DNA of 64,000 bases from Lysinibacillus parviboronicapiens (GTDB lineage Bacteria; Bacillota; Bacilli; Bacillales_A; Planococcaceae), in contig NZ_PYWI01000020.1 in the NCBI RefSeq assembly GCF_003049575.1, forward strand, positions 16,465 to 80,464, given 5' to 3'. Under the pieces are notes generated by a model. That model was not told the DNA's origin. It did no database searches and saw nothing but the letters and a program-made list of their open reading frames with translations. Positions within the stretch are counted from its first letter, which is position 1, and every line of letters starts with the position of its first letter. Shown here one piece after another: positions 39,000-48,412 of this stretch. A program made the position numbers and the translations under genes.

Positions 39000-39100
39000 A
39001 ACAAACATACACCCCTTTGTTTGAACGTGAACATTTCTCCCATCCCCTTTGTGAAAAAGAGGCGTCTCTATCTGTCGAGGATAGTGGCGTCTCTTTTATT
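38984..39100 (+). ncRNA. roxS: Small regulatory RNA RoxS/RsaE
   Basis: The 5' part reads AATCACAAAACAAACATACA, followed by two CCCCTTTG motifs (39012-39019 and 39044-39051) with TCTCCCAT just before the second. This arrangement and order are those of RsaE/RoxS, whose C-rich loops pair with Shine-Dalgarno regions of target mRNAs in central metabolism. It ends in a 16-bp terminator stem (39057-39095) with one mismatch, then a T-rich tail. The expected length of about 117 nt equals that of B. subtilis RoxS (115 nt). Location between pepF and yjbH matches B. subtilis. Exact ends are inferred. Confidence 0.92.
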
Positions 39101-39461
39101 TTATCCCGCATTCACGGTCAGTAAGCCGGCCATCTCAAGTGTAAAGTTGAGAAAGATGAGAACGAGTTAGTTAAGAGGGCGAACAACTGACCGTAAAAGC
39201 CCGATTGGTTCAACTACCAATCAGTGGAGAAGAGGAAAACCCCACTGATTGAAGTTTCACGTTATCCCGCACTCACGGTCAGTAAGCCGCCCATCTCAAG
39301 TGGAAAGTTGAGAAAGATGAGAACGAGTTAGCTAAGAGGGCGAACAACTGACCGTAAAAGCCAGATTGGTTCAACTACCAATCAGTGGAGAAGAAGAAAA
39401 CCCCCACTGATTGAAGTTTTACGTTATCCCGCATTCACGGTCAGTAAGCCGCCCATCTCAA
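39101..39461 (+). repeat. Tandem structured repeat array, family A
   Basis: Two near-identical units of 161 and 162 bp (39101-39261 and 39262-39423) and the first 38 bp of a third (39424-39461). Each begins TTATCCCGCA(T/C)TCACGGT and ends CACTGATTGAAGTTT(T/C)ACG. Within a unit, ACGGTCAG pairs with CTGACCGT and CGCCC with GGGCG, and later ACCAATCAGTGG can pair either with upstream GATTGGT or with downstream CCACTGATT. Starts at the 3' end of roxS. No ORF. Confidence 0.88.
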
Positions 39462-39512
39462 ACGGCTCATCGGATGCCTCCAGGAAAGCGCCCAGTCGGA
39501 ACGGAAGTCAAC
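39462..39512 (+). repeat. Truncated family B repeat joined to the tandem array
   Basis: GGCTCATCGGATGC then AGGAAAGCGCCCAGTCGGAA and GGAAGTCAAC match the 3' end of the family B copy at 7290-7325. It directly follows the broken third unit of family A. Confidence 0.65.
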
Positions 39513-39571
39513 CCCATGTTACGGTGATGAACTTAGGTTTTTACTATTTAATTCAAAGTAATTTAAATAAA

Positions 39572-39616
39572 AAAAGGATAGGGACTCATCAATTGTGCTT
39601 GAGTCCCTATCCTTTT
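39572..39616. terminator. Bidirectional terminator at the yjbH end
   Basis: AAAAGGATAGGGACTCA pairs perfectly with TGAGTCCCTATCCTTTT apart from one loop-edge base. Confidence 0.9.
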
Positions 39617-39635
39617 AAAAGGTAGTATAATTGCA

Positions 39636-40445
39636 TTATTTTGTACGCCAGAGTGTAGCGTGATCTGTTTGAATACGTTCAATTTTTTGTTGCAGCATGC
39701 GTTTTTTTAATTCACGTTCAGCTGATTGTTCCGTTAATGAATAGATAAAGGCAATTTCATTTGTAGACAGTGTATGGTATTTCAGAAATAGTTCTTCAAT
39801 TGTTGGTAATGGTTGACGTATCAGTTGTTCATCCATCATTTCTTGTAATATATGCTCGTAAACTTCATAAGTGTAGCTACCACTAACTTTTAGTCCCTCA
39901 TCTTCAATGCACTCATTGAAAAATACGATACTAGGAACTTCATCTACTTCCATTTCACGTTTAATATATAAATCACATTGGAAGGCGCGTGCAGCTTCTT
40001 TAGAACCGAAATCTACAGTAAATTCATTCATATCTAATTGAACATCCTCTGCAATTTTTAACAGAGTCGCATAGGAATTTACATCTTCATGATTCAGAAA
40101 AACATATTCTTGTAATTTAGACAAATAACGAGCTCCTGCACGTTTTCCCTGTAACTCTGCTGCTTTGATAGCAATAGACGGTAAAACAGGATGGTTGATG
40201 TCGAGCTCTATGCCAGATTCACAGCCTTTTGTACGCTTGCTCAGGCAATTAAGGGAAGAAAGCTCTGTGCTAAGTACAAAGCGCCATGTGAAATAATGAT
40301 TATACTCTAGCTGTAACTTGCGAATAACTGCTTGCATACTGAAAGCTTCAGGACAAAGTGGATCTACGAAAATATACAATTCAATTGGCTTATTGGCAGT
40401 AGAAATCGTAGGAGCTGGCTCTTGTAGCATTTGAATATTATTCAC
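39636..40445 (-). CDS. yjbH: Spx-degradation adaptor YjbH (SpxH), DsbA-like
   Basis: 269 residues from GTG 40445, chosen for GAGGGGG upstream; this start puts the conserved Cys at 31 as in B. subtilis. Thioredoxin/DsbA-like fold (IELYIFVDPLCPEAFSM) with a C-terminal helical region. YjbH delivers Spx to ClpXP. The usual CxxC reads CPEA here, so the second cysteine is missing. It overlaps the end of the globin gene, so the two are co-transcribed. Confidence 0.9.
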   Translation of the reverse strand: MNNIQMLQEPAPTISTANKPIELYIFVDPLCPEAFSMQAVIRKLQLEYNHYFTWRFVLSTELSSLNCLSKRTKGCESGIELDINHPVLPSIAIKAAELQGKRAGARYLSKLQEYVFLNHEDVNSYATLLKIAEDVQLDMNEFTVDFGSKEAARAFQCDLYIKREMEVDEVPSIVFFNECIEDEGLKVSGSYTYEVYEHILQEMMDEQLIRQPLPTIEELFLKYHTLSTNEIAFIYSLTEQSAERELKKRMLQQKIERIQTDHATLWRTK

Positions 40446-40845
40446 GTAATAATTCCCCCTCATCGTCATTAGGTGTATTAATCATGTGATGAGCTGTTAA
40501 TACTAAACGTTGATAATAAGTTTCACGGAACTTTCCTTCCAAACCAACTTCGTCCATTGCTTCAGCCATGCATTCAAGCCAAGCTTGTGCACGATCAGGC
40601 GTAATGGCAAAATTCATGTGACGTGCACGCATCATTGGATGTCCATGTTCTTCAGTAAAAAGATTTGATCCCCCTAAATACTGTGTTTGAAATTGAATTT
40701 GCTTACGGGCTGTTTCAGTTAAATCTTCCGGAAAGATTGGAATAAGATCAGGATGCTGAGCGACTCTTTTATAGAACGCATGTATGAGTTCTGAAAGTTT
40801 TTCAGCTCCCAGCTCCTCATAAGGAACAGTGTATTTTCGACTCAT
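40438..40845 (-). CDS. yjbI: Group II truncated haemoglobin (YjbI-like)
   Basis: 135 residues from ATG 40845 (AAAGGAG upstream). Truncated globin features: YEELGAEKLSELIHAFYKRV, DLIPIFPEDL, QTQYLGGSNLFTEEHGHPMMRARHMNFAI (read in two blocks) with the proximal His in the MRARHMNF segment. Small oxygen- or NO-binding haem protein. Co-transcribed with yjbH. Confidence 0.93.
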   Translation of the reverse strand: MSRKYTVPYEELGAEKLSELIHAFYKRVAQHPDLIPIFPEDLTETARKQIQFQTQYLGGSNLFTEEHGHPMMRARHMNFAITPDRAQAWLECMAEAMDEVGLEGKFRETYYQRLVLTAHHMINTPNDDEGELLRE

Positions 40846-41040
40846 AGGTAAATGCTCCTTTAATTCTTTATATGAAGTATATCGTAAAGTACGAATCAAT
40901 TTGTTGGTATGACAAATTGACTGTTTTATAGATTTTGAATTTGTTCATCAGGAAAATGTGAATTTCTTGTGACTACCTTCATTCTATCAACGTCTTTTCG
41001 TTTACACAAACAAAGAGCTCTCGATAAGTTTTTCGCTAGA

Positions 41041-41074
41041 AAAACACAAATTTCACCATCAAGGGTGAAATTTG
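41041..41074 (-). terminator. Terminator after cwlQ
   Basis: On the minus strand CAAATTTCACC / GGTGAAATTTG with GTGTTTTT following. Confidence 0.8.
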
Positions 41075-41107
41075 CTGAGAAAGGCTGAAAATATAGCTTT
41101 TATGCGA

Positions 41108-41911
41108 TTAAGCTGTGAAGTAATTCATCACTTTTTTGACATAATTCTGCGTTTCTTTAAAAGGTGGAACACCACCATATTTTGTCACACGTGAAGCGCC
41201 AGCATTATAGGCTGCTAAGGCTAGAGATGGGTCGTTATCGAATTTATCGAGCATTTGTCGTAAGTATTTGGCACCTGCCATAATATTTTGCTCAGGATCG
41301 AAGGCATTTGTAACACCTAAATATTGAGCTGTTTTTGGCATTAACTGCATTAAGCCTTGGGCACCTGCACGACTGACAGCAGTAGCATTAAAATTAGATT
41401 CTTGTTTTATAACGGCAGCGATTAGTTTCTCGGGTACATTATACGTTGTTGCGGCCTTTTCAATGATTGAAGCAAATTTGCTTGCTCCTGCAAGCGAATT
41501 TGCATAAGCAGTTGAGCCAATCACATCATCAGAAACGTAGGTATCTAACTTTGTGCTAGATTGGCTATTTGCTAATGCTGCATAAACAGATGCAGGAATA
41601 TAGACTGAATTAGAACCTTTATAAAGTAACGATTGAATGGCCATATTTGACATATTGCCAGATGTGCTAGTTAAATTACCAAGCTGACTCATGATATCTG
41701 AAGTGTTTGAAGAAGAGCTCATCCCGAGTAGACTCGATAATTCTGCACTGCTAGCTGTTGAAGCATCGCCGAGCAACTCCCCAATCATATCTGAAAAGAT
41801 AGAATTATTGTCTGTTAATGCGTTCGATGAGCTTTCCGTAGAACCTAGTGTTTGCAGTGCTTGAATTTCAAGTAAAGTCTTTAATGATTGGATATCCAAG
41901 TAGTTGGTCAC
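41108..41911 (-). CDS. cwlQ: Soluble lytic transglycosylase-like protein (YjbJ/CwlQ-like)
   Basis: 267 residues from GTG 41911; TTG 41899 (MDIQSLK) has better SD spacing and may be the true start. A low-complexity Ser/Thr/Asn-rich N-terminal half precedes a C-terminal SLT domain: AAVIKQESNFNATAVSRAGAQ (catalytic Glu in KQES), GLMQLMP and AYNAGASRV. B. subtilis CwlQ has both muramidase and transglycosylase activity. No signal peptide is visible, as in YjbJ. Confidence 0.88.
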   Translation of the reverse strand: MTNYLDIQSLKTLLEIQALQTLGSTESSSNALTDNNSIFSDMIGELLGDASTASSAELSSLLGMSSSSNTSDIMSQLGNLTSTSGNMSNMAIQSLLYKGSNSVYIPASVYAALANSQSSTKLDTYVSDDVIGSTAYANSLAGASKFASIIEKAATTYNVPEKLIAAVIKQESNFNATAVSRAGAQGLMQLMPKTAQYLGVTNAFDPEQNIMAGAKYLRQMLDKFDNDPSLALAAYNAGASRVTKYGGVPPFKETQNYVKKVMNYFTA

Positions 41912-41937
41912 CCTTTCTTTCTGCTATTAAGCAATCG

Positions 41938-42528
41938 TTATTGTTTTTTATTTGCTTGCAATGCTTTCATAAAGCGTGCAATTTTTTTATCTGTAACTTG
42001 TTTTTTTATACCATATTGTTGTAGAAATGCGTCGAACATTGCATTTCCTTTTATGACATCATTTGATTCATATTCTACCTCATAATCGTCACACTGCAAA
42101 TAGAAAGAATGATCAAATACAAGAAGTCCGCCTTTATAAGGGATTTCGACACGGTCAGTTGTGAGAGAACCAAATACTTTTAATTTATCTAAAGGGATAT
42201 CGTAGTTCGCCAATCTTTTTGCTACTTCTGGAGCAAAAAAGCCCTCTCCATTCAGCATTTTCTGCGCTTGCTCAGCACTCAATTCATCCGTTGTTTCAAG
42301 GTGTTTATGCTCTGCTGTCCTTTCTTTTAAGGTACATTCATAATAGTCATTAATTTGTCGAATGCGTAGCCCACTTTTTAAATGTCGAATTTCATATTGC
42401 GGTGTGTCGAAATAATGATTTGTTTGACGATGAATAGCATCGTCGTGAATATGGAAGTCTTTTAACAATTGCTCGTATTGTTGTTTGGTTAAGAGATTTT
42501 TAAATTCAATTTCAAGTTGTTGTGACAT
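41938..42528 (-). CDS. yjbK: CYTH-domain phosphatase (YjbK-like)
   Basis: 196 residues. The CYTH signature LEIEFKN (ExExK) at the N-terminus, QTNHYFDT, LRIRQIND, TLKERT and EIPYKGGLLVFDHS build the triphosphate tunnel. Likely hydrolyses phosphate-rich nucleotides or polyphosphate. Position next to cwlQ and opposite yjbL matches B. subtilis. Confidence 0.92.
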   Translation of the reverse strand: MSQQLEIEFKNLLTKQQYEQLLKDFHIHDDAIHRQTNHYFDTPQYEIRHLKSGLRIRQINDYYECTLKERTAEHKHLETTDELSAEQAQKMLNGEGFFAPEVAKRLANYDIPLDKLKVFGSLTTDRVEIPYKGGLLVFDHSFYLQCDDYEVEYESNDVIKGNAMFDAFLQQYGIKKQVTDKKIARFMKALQANKKQ

Positions 42529-42734
42529 TTTTTTTTCACCTTTACTGTTTATTTTTTAGTACTAGAAAGGACTTGAAATGTACATCCTTTCAGCCAGTGC
42601 CAGTCGCGTACTAACGCTCGCGAATGCTCTTTTTGTAATAGAAGTTTGTAAGGGGTTTTAACAATTACACACTGCAACTATTTACCCCATATGCTAAAAT
42701 AAGAGGAAGAGTAAGACGAAAAGGGGACCTTCAA

Positions 42735-43118
42735 GTGCGTAAAATTTATACGATAGAATTATTTAATTTTGAAAATCAGCAACTTCATTTTAGTTTAAAC
42801 GACAATGACTTAAATTTACAGTTAAAGCCTGCAGCACAATTGATTGCAGATTCGGATGATTTTGCATTTATCTATTTACTCGATGCAGGGGAAGATTATC
42901 ATTACTTGCGTTTCCCTACCAATAGTTGGGAAAATCTTGTACATATTTTACAGACAAAGCAAAATCCAATGTTACATGTAGGAGAAGAAGTGATGGAACT
43001 TACGAACTTCTACGAAGAATTGGAAATGCTCGTGTATAATATTCAGGGAAATTACAATTATGGAGCAGAATTTGTTCAAGCAGTGGAACAACACTTCAAG
43101 GCAGTTCTCGCTGAATAA
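42735..43118 (+). CDS. yjbL: UPF0738 protein (YjbL-like)
   Basis: 127 residues from GTG 42735 (AAAAGGGGAC upstream). Acidic soluble protein, start RKIYTIELFNF. Sequence type and position between yjbK and relQ agree with YjbL. Function unknown. Confidence 0.82.
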   Translation: MRKIYTIELFNFENQQLHFSLNDNDLNLQLKPAAQLIADSDDFAFIYLLDAGEDYHYLRFPTNSWENLVHILQTKQNPMLHVGEEVMELTNFYEELEMLVYNIQGNYNYGAEFVQAVEQHFKAVLAE

Positions 43119-43180
43119 AAAGACAAAACGAACAGACGGTGTTAGTTTTGTTCAATGCCGTATGTCGGGAGGTTTTAGCG

Positions 43181-43852
43181 ATGGGACAATGGGAGATTTT
43201 TTTAAGTCCTTATAAACAAGCAGTAGATGAATTAAAAATAAAATTAAAGGGTATGCGTTCGCAGTTTGGTATTGTAAATGCCAACTCACCAATAGAATTT
43301 GTAACAGGACGTGTAAAACCGCTAGCAAGTATATATGATAAAACGTTAGAAAAAGGACTAGCCTTTGAACCTTCGAAGCAATTAGGCGATGAGCTTGGTG
43401 ATATTGCAGGCGTCCGTATTATGTGTCAATTTGTGGACGACATTTCTACAGTGACTGAGCTTATACGACAGCGTAAGGATATGCGTGTTGTTGAAGAACG
43501 TGACTATATTACGCATAGCAAACCAAGTGGTTATCGCTCACATCATATGATTGTAGAATATCCAGTGGAGACGATACAGGGAAAAAAGGTCGTACTAGCA
43601 GAAATTCAAATACGCACACTAGCCATGAATTTCTGGGCATCCATTGAGCATTCTTTAAACTATAAATATAAAGGCATGTTCCCAGAGGAAATCAAAAATC
43701 GCCTACAGAGTGCGGCGGAGGCAGCTTTCCGACTAGATGAAGAAATGTCATCGATTCGTAGTGAAATCCAAGAAGCACAGGCCTACTTTAGTGAATACAA
43801 AGAAGCATCGAATCCTAATTTACTAACGGAGAAGGAGCGTGACGCGCAATGA
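43181..43852 (+). CDS. relQ: Small alarmone synthetase RelQ (YjbM)
   Basis: 223 residues from ATG 43181 (GGGAGG, 8-base spacing). RelA/SpoT synthetase motifs: [40 protein letters not shown] and [20 protein letters not shown]. Makes (p)ppGpp without a hydrolase domain. Overlaps nadK by ATGA. Confidence 0.95.
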   Translation: MGQWEIFLSPYKQAVDELKIKLKGMRSQFGIVNANSPIEFVTGRVKPLASIYDKTLEKGLAFEPSKQLGDELGDIAGVRIMCQFVDDISTVTELIRQRKDMRVVEERDYITHSKPSGYRSHHMIVEYPVETIQGKKVVLAEIQIRTLAMNFWASIEHSLNYKYKGMFPEEIKNRLQSAAEAAFRLDEEMSSIRSEIQEAQAYFSEYKEASNPNLLTEKERDAQ

Positions 43853-44643
43853 AGTTTTCCATTCAATCACGTAGAGATGCACAATCGAACGAGTTAATGG
43901 AGTTAGCAAAAACATATTTGCAAGATTTTGGATTAACATATGATGAAGAAATGCCTGAAATAGTAGTATCTATTGGAGGAGATGGTACGTTATTACACGC
44001 CTTCCATCGGTATTCACACTTATTAGATCAGGTTGCCTTTGTGGGTATCCATACAGGACATTTAGGCTTTTATGCAGATTGGAAGCCTTCTGAATTGGAA
44101 AAACTCGTATTATCTATCGCAAAAAAAGACTTTAATGTTGTTGAATATCCATTATTGGAAGTGAAAGTTGAACATCATAATACAGAATCAAATACCTATT
44201 TGGCGTTAAATGAAGCGACAGTGAAATCACCAGATGTGACGCTTGTTATGGATGTGGAGTTAAATGGCAATCAGTTTGAACGTTTCCGTGGTGATGGTCT
44301 TTGTGTCTCAACACCTTCTGGCAGTACTGCCTATAACAAAGCACTAGGGGGGGCTATTATTCACCCAACATTAGCGGCACTGCAAATTACAGAAATTGCT
44401 TCGATTAATAATCGAGTCTTCCGCACAGTTGGTTCACCACTTATTTTACCAGCACATCATCATTGCATATTACGTCCAGTCAATGAGCAAAACTTTAATA
44501 TGACGGTAGACCATCTGCAAGTTACACAAGGTGATGTGAAGTCAATTGCTTTTAACGTAGCAAATGAAAGAGTGCGTTTTGCACGTTTCCGCCCTTTCCC
44601 ATTTTGGGAGCGAGTACATGAATCATTCGTTGCTAATGAATAA
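43849..44643 (+). CDS. nadK: NAD kinase
   Basis: 264 residues. GGDGTLL (substrate-binding GGDG), GVHTGHLGF-like [13 protein letters not shown], and [21 protein letters not shown]. Makes NADP from NAD. Translationally coupled to relQ and overlapping the next gene. Confidence 0.96.
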   Translation: MKFSIQSRRDAQSNELMELAKTYLQDFGLTYDEEMPEIVVSIGGDGTLLHAFHRYSHLLDQVAFVGIHTGHLGFYADWKPSELEKLVLSIAKKDFNVVEYPLLEVKVEHHNTESNTYLALNEATVKSPDVTLVMDVELNGNQFERFRGDGLCVSTPSGSTAYNKALGGAIIHPTLAALQITEIASINNRVFRTVGSPLILPAHHHCILRPVNEQNFNMTVDHLQVTQGDVKSIAFNVANERVRFARFRPFPFWERVHESFVANE

Positions 44644-45547
44644 CATGGATACACGATATACATTACGTTTTACAGCACACAAGGAAGGCCAACTTTTACG
44701 TGAGGCATTAGGGGAGTGGCGCATTTCCAAACAGGCATTAACAGCAATTAAGTTTGAAGGCGGCTTACTGACCGTAAATGGCATCGAACGGAATGTGCGA
44801 CACCCTCTCCAAATTGGCGATTGTGTAGAAGTCAAATTCCCTCCTGAAGAAAAAAGTGAAGGGCTTGTTGTTGAATATGGTGAGCTTACAATTGTTTATG
44901 AAGATGAAGCCATTATAGTGCTCGACAAGCCAGCACATCAAAGTACGATTCCTTCACGTGAGCATCCAACAAAAAGCATTGCCAATTATATCTGTGGCTA
45001 TTTTGAGCAGCAAGCACTCGCATCGACAGTCCATATTGTGACGAGGCTTGATCGTGATACATCAGGGCTGCTATGCATTGCCAAGCATGCACATATTCAT
45101 CATTTAACAGGGCTTGCACAGCGTGGTGGAGATGTATCGCGCGAATACGAAGCAATTGTGCATGGCCATGTTGTAGAGGCTTGTCAGTCCATCGTTGCCC
45201 CAATAGGACGTAAGGATACTAGTATAATTGAGCGTGAAGTACGAAACGATGGGCAGTTTGCGCATACCGACGTTTTTGTAAAACGTCGTTTTTATATACA
45301 AGAGGAACCAATGACACATATACGTTTAAAACTTCATACAGGACGGACACATCAAATTCGCGTACATATGGCTTATCTTGGTCATCCGCTTGTTGGAGAT
45401 GAATTGTATGGCGGAACACGACAATTGATAGACCGTCAGGCATTACATTGTGTTTCCTTGTCCATGCAGCATCCATTAACCAGAGAGGTTTTGCATTTTA
45501 CGAGTTCTTTACATGAAGACATGCAACAATTAATTAATAATAGCTAA
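44618..45547 (+). CDS. RluD-family pseudouridine synthase (YjbO-like)
   Basis: 309 residues from ATG 44618 (GGGAG upstream, inside the end of nadK). An N-terminal S4-like region is followed by the catalytic motif [12 protein letters not shown] (Asp145) and [25 protein letters not shown]. Modifies uridine in rRNA or tRNA; target not known. Last gene of relQ-nadK-yjbO. Confidence 0.93.
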   Translation: MNHSLLMNNMDTRYTLRFTAHKEGQLLREALGEWRISKQALTAIKFEGGLLTVNGIERNVRHPLQIGDCVEVKFPPEEKSEGLVVEYGELTIVYEDEAIIVLDKPAHQSTIPSREHPTKSIANYICGYFEQQALASTVHIVTRLDRDTSGLLCIAKHAHIHHLTGLAQRGGDVSREYEAIVHGHVVEACQSIVAPIGRKDTSIIEREVRNDGQFAHTDVFVKRRFYIQEEPMTHIRLKLHTGRTHQIRVHMAYLGHPLVGDELYGGTRQLIDRQALHCVSLSMQHPLTREVLHFTSSLHEDMQQLINNS

Positions 45548-45606
45548 CCTTATTCTTACTATTTATAAGATGAGGGGATGCCTACTAGATAAAGTGAAAT
45601 ATTTAG

Positions 45607-45646
45607 GGAGATGTTCGCAAAAACGGGCATCTCCTTCTCGTTTTTT
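45607..45646 (+). terminator. Terminator after the pseudouridine synthase gene
   Basis: GGAGATG / CATCTCC stem with inner CG pairs and a T6 tract. Confidence 0.75.
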
Positions 45647-45835
45647 CATCGTCTGTTCTGTATTTAACAGCATATTTACAGAAAATAGAGTGATTGTAGG
45701 GTATAGTAGAGTAGAAAGTTTTGGTGAAAGAAAAAAAGAGTTTGCAGAATTAGTACAATACAAACTATTATATAAAAGGTAGATTTACGTATTGTACGTA
45801 TAAATGAATTTAATGCTCGGAAGGAGGGGACAAGC

Positions 45836-47212
45836 ATGATAGAGGAAAGAAATGAAAAGGATGATGTGCAATTTGACGAAGCACATTTACGAGAAATGCT
45901 CGAGGGGCATGATATTGACGCATTCCGTGATGAGTTTTTAGAACTTCATCCATATGATCAGGCAACGTTTTACGAAAAGGTGGAACCTGATATAAGGAAG
46001 GTCATCTATTCGTTCTTGTCTCCGACGGAAATGGCTGATATTTTTGAGGCAATTGAAATAGATGATGATGAATACAAAGCATATCTAGCAGAAATGGATC
46101 CGGCCTATGGGGCAGAAATGCTTTCTCATATGTATGCAGATGATGCGGCGGATGTTTTAAATGAGCTAGATACGAAACAGCGTGAAAGCTATTTAGGCAT
46201 GATGGATGAGGAAACGGCTGAAGAGATTAATGAGCTATTAAGCTATGATGAATATACAGCCGGCTCTATCATGACAACTGAATATGTAGCTATACCAGAA
46301 AACTCGACAGTACGTTCAGCAATGGCTATTTTACGTAAAGAGGCACCGAATGCTGAAACAATTTATTATATATTTGTTGTTGATGAAGCGCATCGACTTA
46401 CGGGTGTCATTTCTCTGCGTGATTTAATTATTGCCGATGAAGACACACTTATTCGTTCCATTATGAATGAACGTGTTGTGATGGTGCAAGTTGGTGATGA
46501 CCAAGAAGAAGTTGCACAAATCATGAAGGATTATAATTTCCTTGCTACACCGGTTATTGATGATAAGGGTGAGCTACTGGGGATTATTACGGTCGATGAT
46601 ATTATCGACGTCATTGATGAAGAAGCATCAGAGGACTATTCTAAATTAGCCGGTATCTCCGATATGGATAAATTCGATACGAACTCTTGGCAAGCGGCAA
46701 AAAAACGCTTACCATGGCTGGTAATCTTGCTATTTTTAGGCATGCTGACTGCAAATTTAATGGGGCAATTCGAAGATACTTTAGATAAAGTTGCGCTACT
46801 CGCTGTCTTTATTCCTCTTATTTCAGGTACGTCAGGGAATAGTGGTACCCAAGCATTAGCCGTTGCCATTAGAGGGATTGCAACAGGGGATGTCGAAGAA
46901 CATAGCAAGATGAAGTTGCTACTTCGTGAGGCAGGCACTGGTCTAATGACAGGTGTAGTTTGTGGACTGATTGTAATCGGTGTTGTTTATATTTGGAAGC
47001 ATGAGCTTATTCTTGGGATGCTAGTAGGTGCAGCAATTTGCGGTTCGATTTTAGTAGCAACCCTGGCAGGTTCATTTATTCCTTTACTGATGCATCGCAT
47101 GAAAATCGACCCTGCTGTGGCATCTGGGCCGTTTATTACAACGTTGAATGATATAACGAGTATTTTAATTTACTTAGGGTTAGCGACAATGTTTTTAAGT
47201 CAAATAGGCTAA
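45836..47212 (+). CDS. mgtE: Magnesium transporter MgtE
   Basis: 458 residues. Order: N domain (LREMLEGHDIDAFR to MDEETAEEINELL), two CBS domains (TAGSIMTTEYVAIP; LATPVIDDKGELLGIITVDD), connecting helix and five membrane helices with the pore motif LISGTSGNSGTQALAV and PFITTLNDITSILIYLGL. Channel gated by cytosolic Mg2+. No M-box-like leader is visible in the 290 bases upstream. Confidence 0.95.
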   Translation: MIEERNEKDDVQFDEAHLREMLEGHDIDAFRDEFLELHPYDQATFYEKVEPDIRKVIYSFLSPTEMADIFEAIEIDDDEYKAYLAEMDPAYGAEMLSHMYADDAADVLNELDTKQRESYLGMMDEETAEEINELLSYDEYTAGSIMTTEYVAIPENSTVRSAMAILRKEAPNAETIYYIFVVDEAHRLTGVISLRDLIIADEDTLIRSIMNERVVMVQVGDDQEEVAQIMKDYNFLATPVIDDKGELLGIITVDDIIDVIDEEASEDYSKLAGISDMDKFDTNSWQAAKKRLPWLVILLFLGMLTANLMGQFEDTLDKVALLAVFIPLISGTSGNSGTQALAVAIRGIATGDVEEHSKMKLLLREAGTGLMTGVVCGLIVIGVVYIWKHELILGMLVGAAICGSILVATLAGSFIPLLMHRMKIDPAVASGPFITTLNDITSILIYLGLATMFLSQIG

Positions 47213-47265
47213 GAACCTATTCCTTTCCTTTCGCATATTGTATGAAAAAAAGGGAAGTGATAATT

Positions 47266-47688
47266 GTGGATCGAGAGCCACGTTTGTTTATTAAATCACC
47301 CACTTATTTTTTAAATATTTCCAAAATGCTTCATGAACTTGATTTGGATGAAGATTTAGAAGAGGAATTGGATGAAAGTACGTCGGTTTATATAAAGGAC
47401 CATTTTGGCATTGAACCGAACATTGCAGAAAATGACATTCGAAAAGATTTACAAATCGATGAATATGTACTGAAGCAGCTACAATTTCTAGAAAAGCCAT
47501 TTCGTCAAAAAGTGTATCAACCATTATTAATAACGTTAAAAGATGGTAGAAAATTGGGTGGAACTGCATCAGATTTACAGGTTGATTCATTGATGCTGAC
47601 CTCTTTAGAATTACAAACACAAGAGATTATACATTTTGAAGATATACAACAAATACTTTGGCGAGGCAAAAACTTACCAACATTATAA
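47266..47688 (+). CDS. Probable spore coat protein CotO
   Basis: 140 residues from GTG 47266 (AGGGAAGTGAT upstream); ATG 47242 lacks an SD. An acidic N-terminal half is followed by QPLLITLKDGRKLGGTASDL and IIHFEDIQQILW, resembling the C-terminal domain of CotO. It sits back to back with a CotZ/CotY-like gene across a shared terminator, as in the B. subtilis cotO-cotZ region. Shorter than B. subtilis CotO. The call rests partly on context. Confidence 0.6.
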   Translation: MDREPRLFIKSPTYFLNISKMLHELDLDEDLEEELDESTSVYIKDHFGIEPNIAENDIRKDLQIDEYVLKQLQFLEKPFRQKVYQPLLITLKDGRKLGGTASDLQVDSLMLTSLELQTQEIIHFEDIQQILWRGKNLPTL

Positions 47689-47726
47689 AAAAGTGTACAG
47701 CAGAGGATGCTGTACACTTTTTTTTT
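47687..47726. terminator. Bidirectional terminator between coat genes
   Basis: AAAAGTGTACAGCA / TGCTGTACACTTTT perfect stem with long A and T tracts. Confidence 0.92.
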
Positions 47727-47752
47727 GTGTAGTGTGTCAAAGGAGGAAAGAA

Positions 47753-48277
47753 TTAATTACAAATCCCTAAGTCAACATCAGCAATACATTGTACTGCGCA
47801 GAAACAAGATAAGTCTACAGTAATACAGCTGTCAGTAGAATTCCAATCATCTACTTTACAAATTTTCTTCATATTAACGCAACAGCCGTCACGACTTAAT
47901 AAATCTACAGTGCTTTCACTAGAATCGAATGTGCATAAAGGTTCTAAAACGCGCAAAGTAGCGCAGCACTCATCAAACATATCTTCTACACGGAAGAATA
48001 CTGATGTACATATACATGGATCTGCTGAAGGTGAGCTAAAGAATGCTTTGAATGGAGTACCGTCTTTAGTAATTAACATAAATACACGAGTATCTGCTGC
48101 TGAGCGTGCAGGGCTAACGATGCCGCCAAGCGGCTCTAAGAAACAGTTTGACGTACAAGGTGAACATTCATCTTGCACTGCTTGATTTTGAATATCTAAA
48201 ATTGCGCGTACTACGTCACAAACACAACCTGCTGAATGGATAGGGCTAATAGGATTTGTTGGTTTACCACAACCCAT
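47753..48277 (-). CDS. Cysteine-rich spore coat protein, CotZ/CotY/ExsY type
   Basis: 174 residues with about 20 cysteines. Family blocks: CVCDVVRAILDIQNQAV, CFLEPLG, TRVFMLITKDGTPFKAF, CICTSVFFRVEDM, CCATLRVLEPL and SCITVDLSCFCAVQC. These proteins self-assemble into disulfide-linked lattices in the coat crust or exosporium. A perfect SD (GGAAAGGAGGTGA) precedes the ATG. Whether it is CotY or CotZ cannot be decided. Confidence 0.92.
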   Translation of the reverse strand: MGCGKPTNPISPIHSAGCVCDVVRAILDIQNQAVQDECSPCTSNCFLEPLGGIVSPARSAADTRVFMLITKDGTPFKAFFSSPSADPCICTSVFFRVEDMFDECCATLRVLEPLCTFDSSESTVDLLSRDGCCVNMKKICKVDDWNSTDSCITVDLSCFCAVQCIADVDLGICN

Positions 48278-48412
48278 TTTGTCACCTCCTTTCCTTGTTA
48301 CTACTCCTACAATATGTACTTTTGAAATATGGACTCGGGCTTTTGTATATATCCGCGAATGAATAGTTTTTTTTATGTGTGGTGAAACTGTAAAGAAAAG
48401 GAGGGTAAATAC

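Noticed and set aside
39101..39461. CRISPR array
   Set aside because: Units are adjacent, 161-162 bp, nearly identical throughout, with no short repeats separated by unique spacers and no cas genes.
45570..45782. 70-codon ORF between the pseudouridine synthase and mgtE
   Set aside because: It includes the terminator stem and has no SD.
45548..45835. M-box (ykoK) magnesium riboswitch before mgtE
   Set aside because: Conserved M-box blocks were not found; only a terminator and a plain leader are seen.
47910..48185. Plus-strand ORF inside the Cys-rich coat gene
   Set aside because: Antisense to a well-supported coat protein gene that has a perfect SD.
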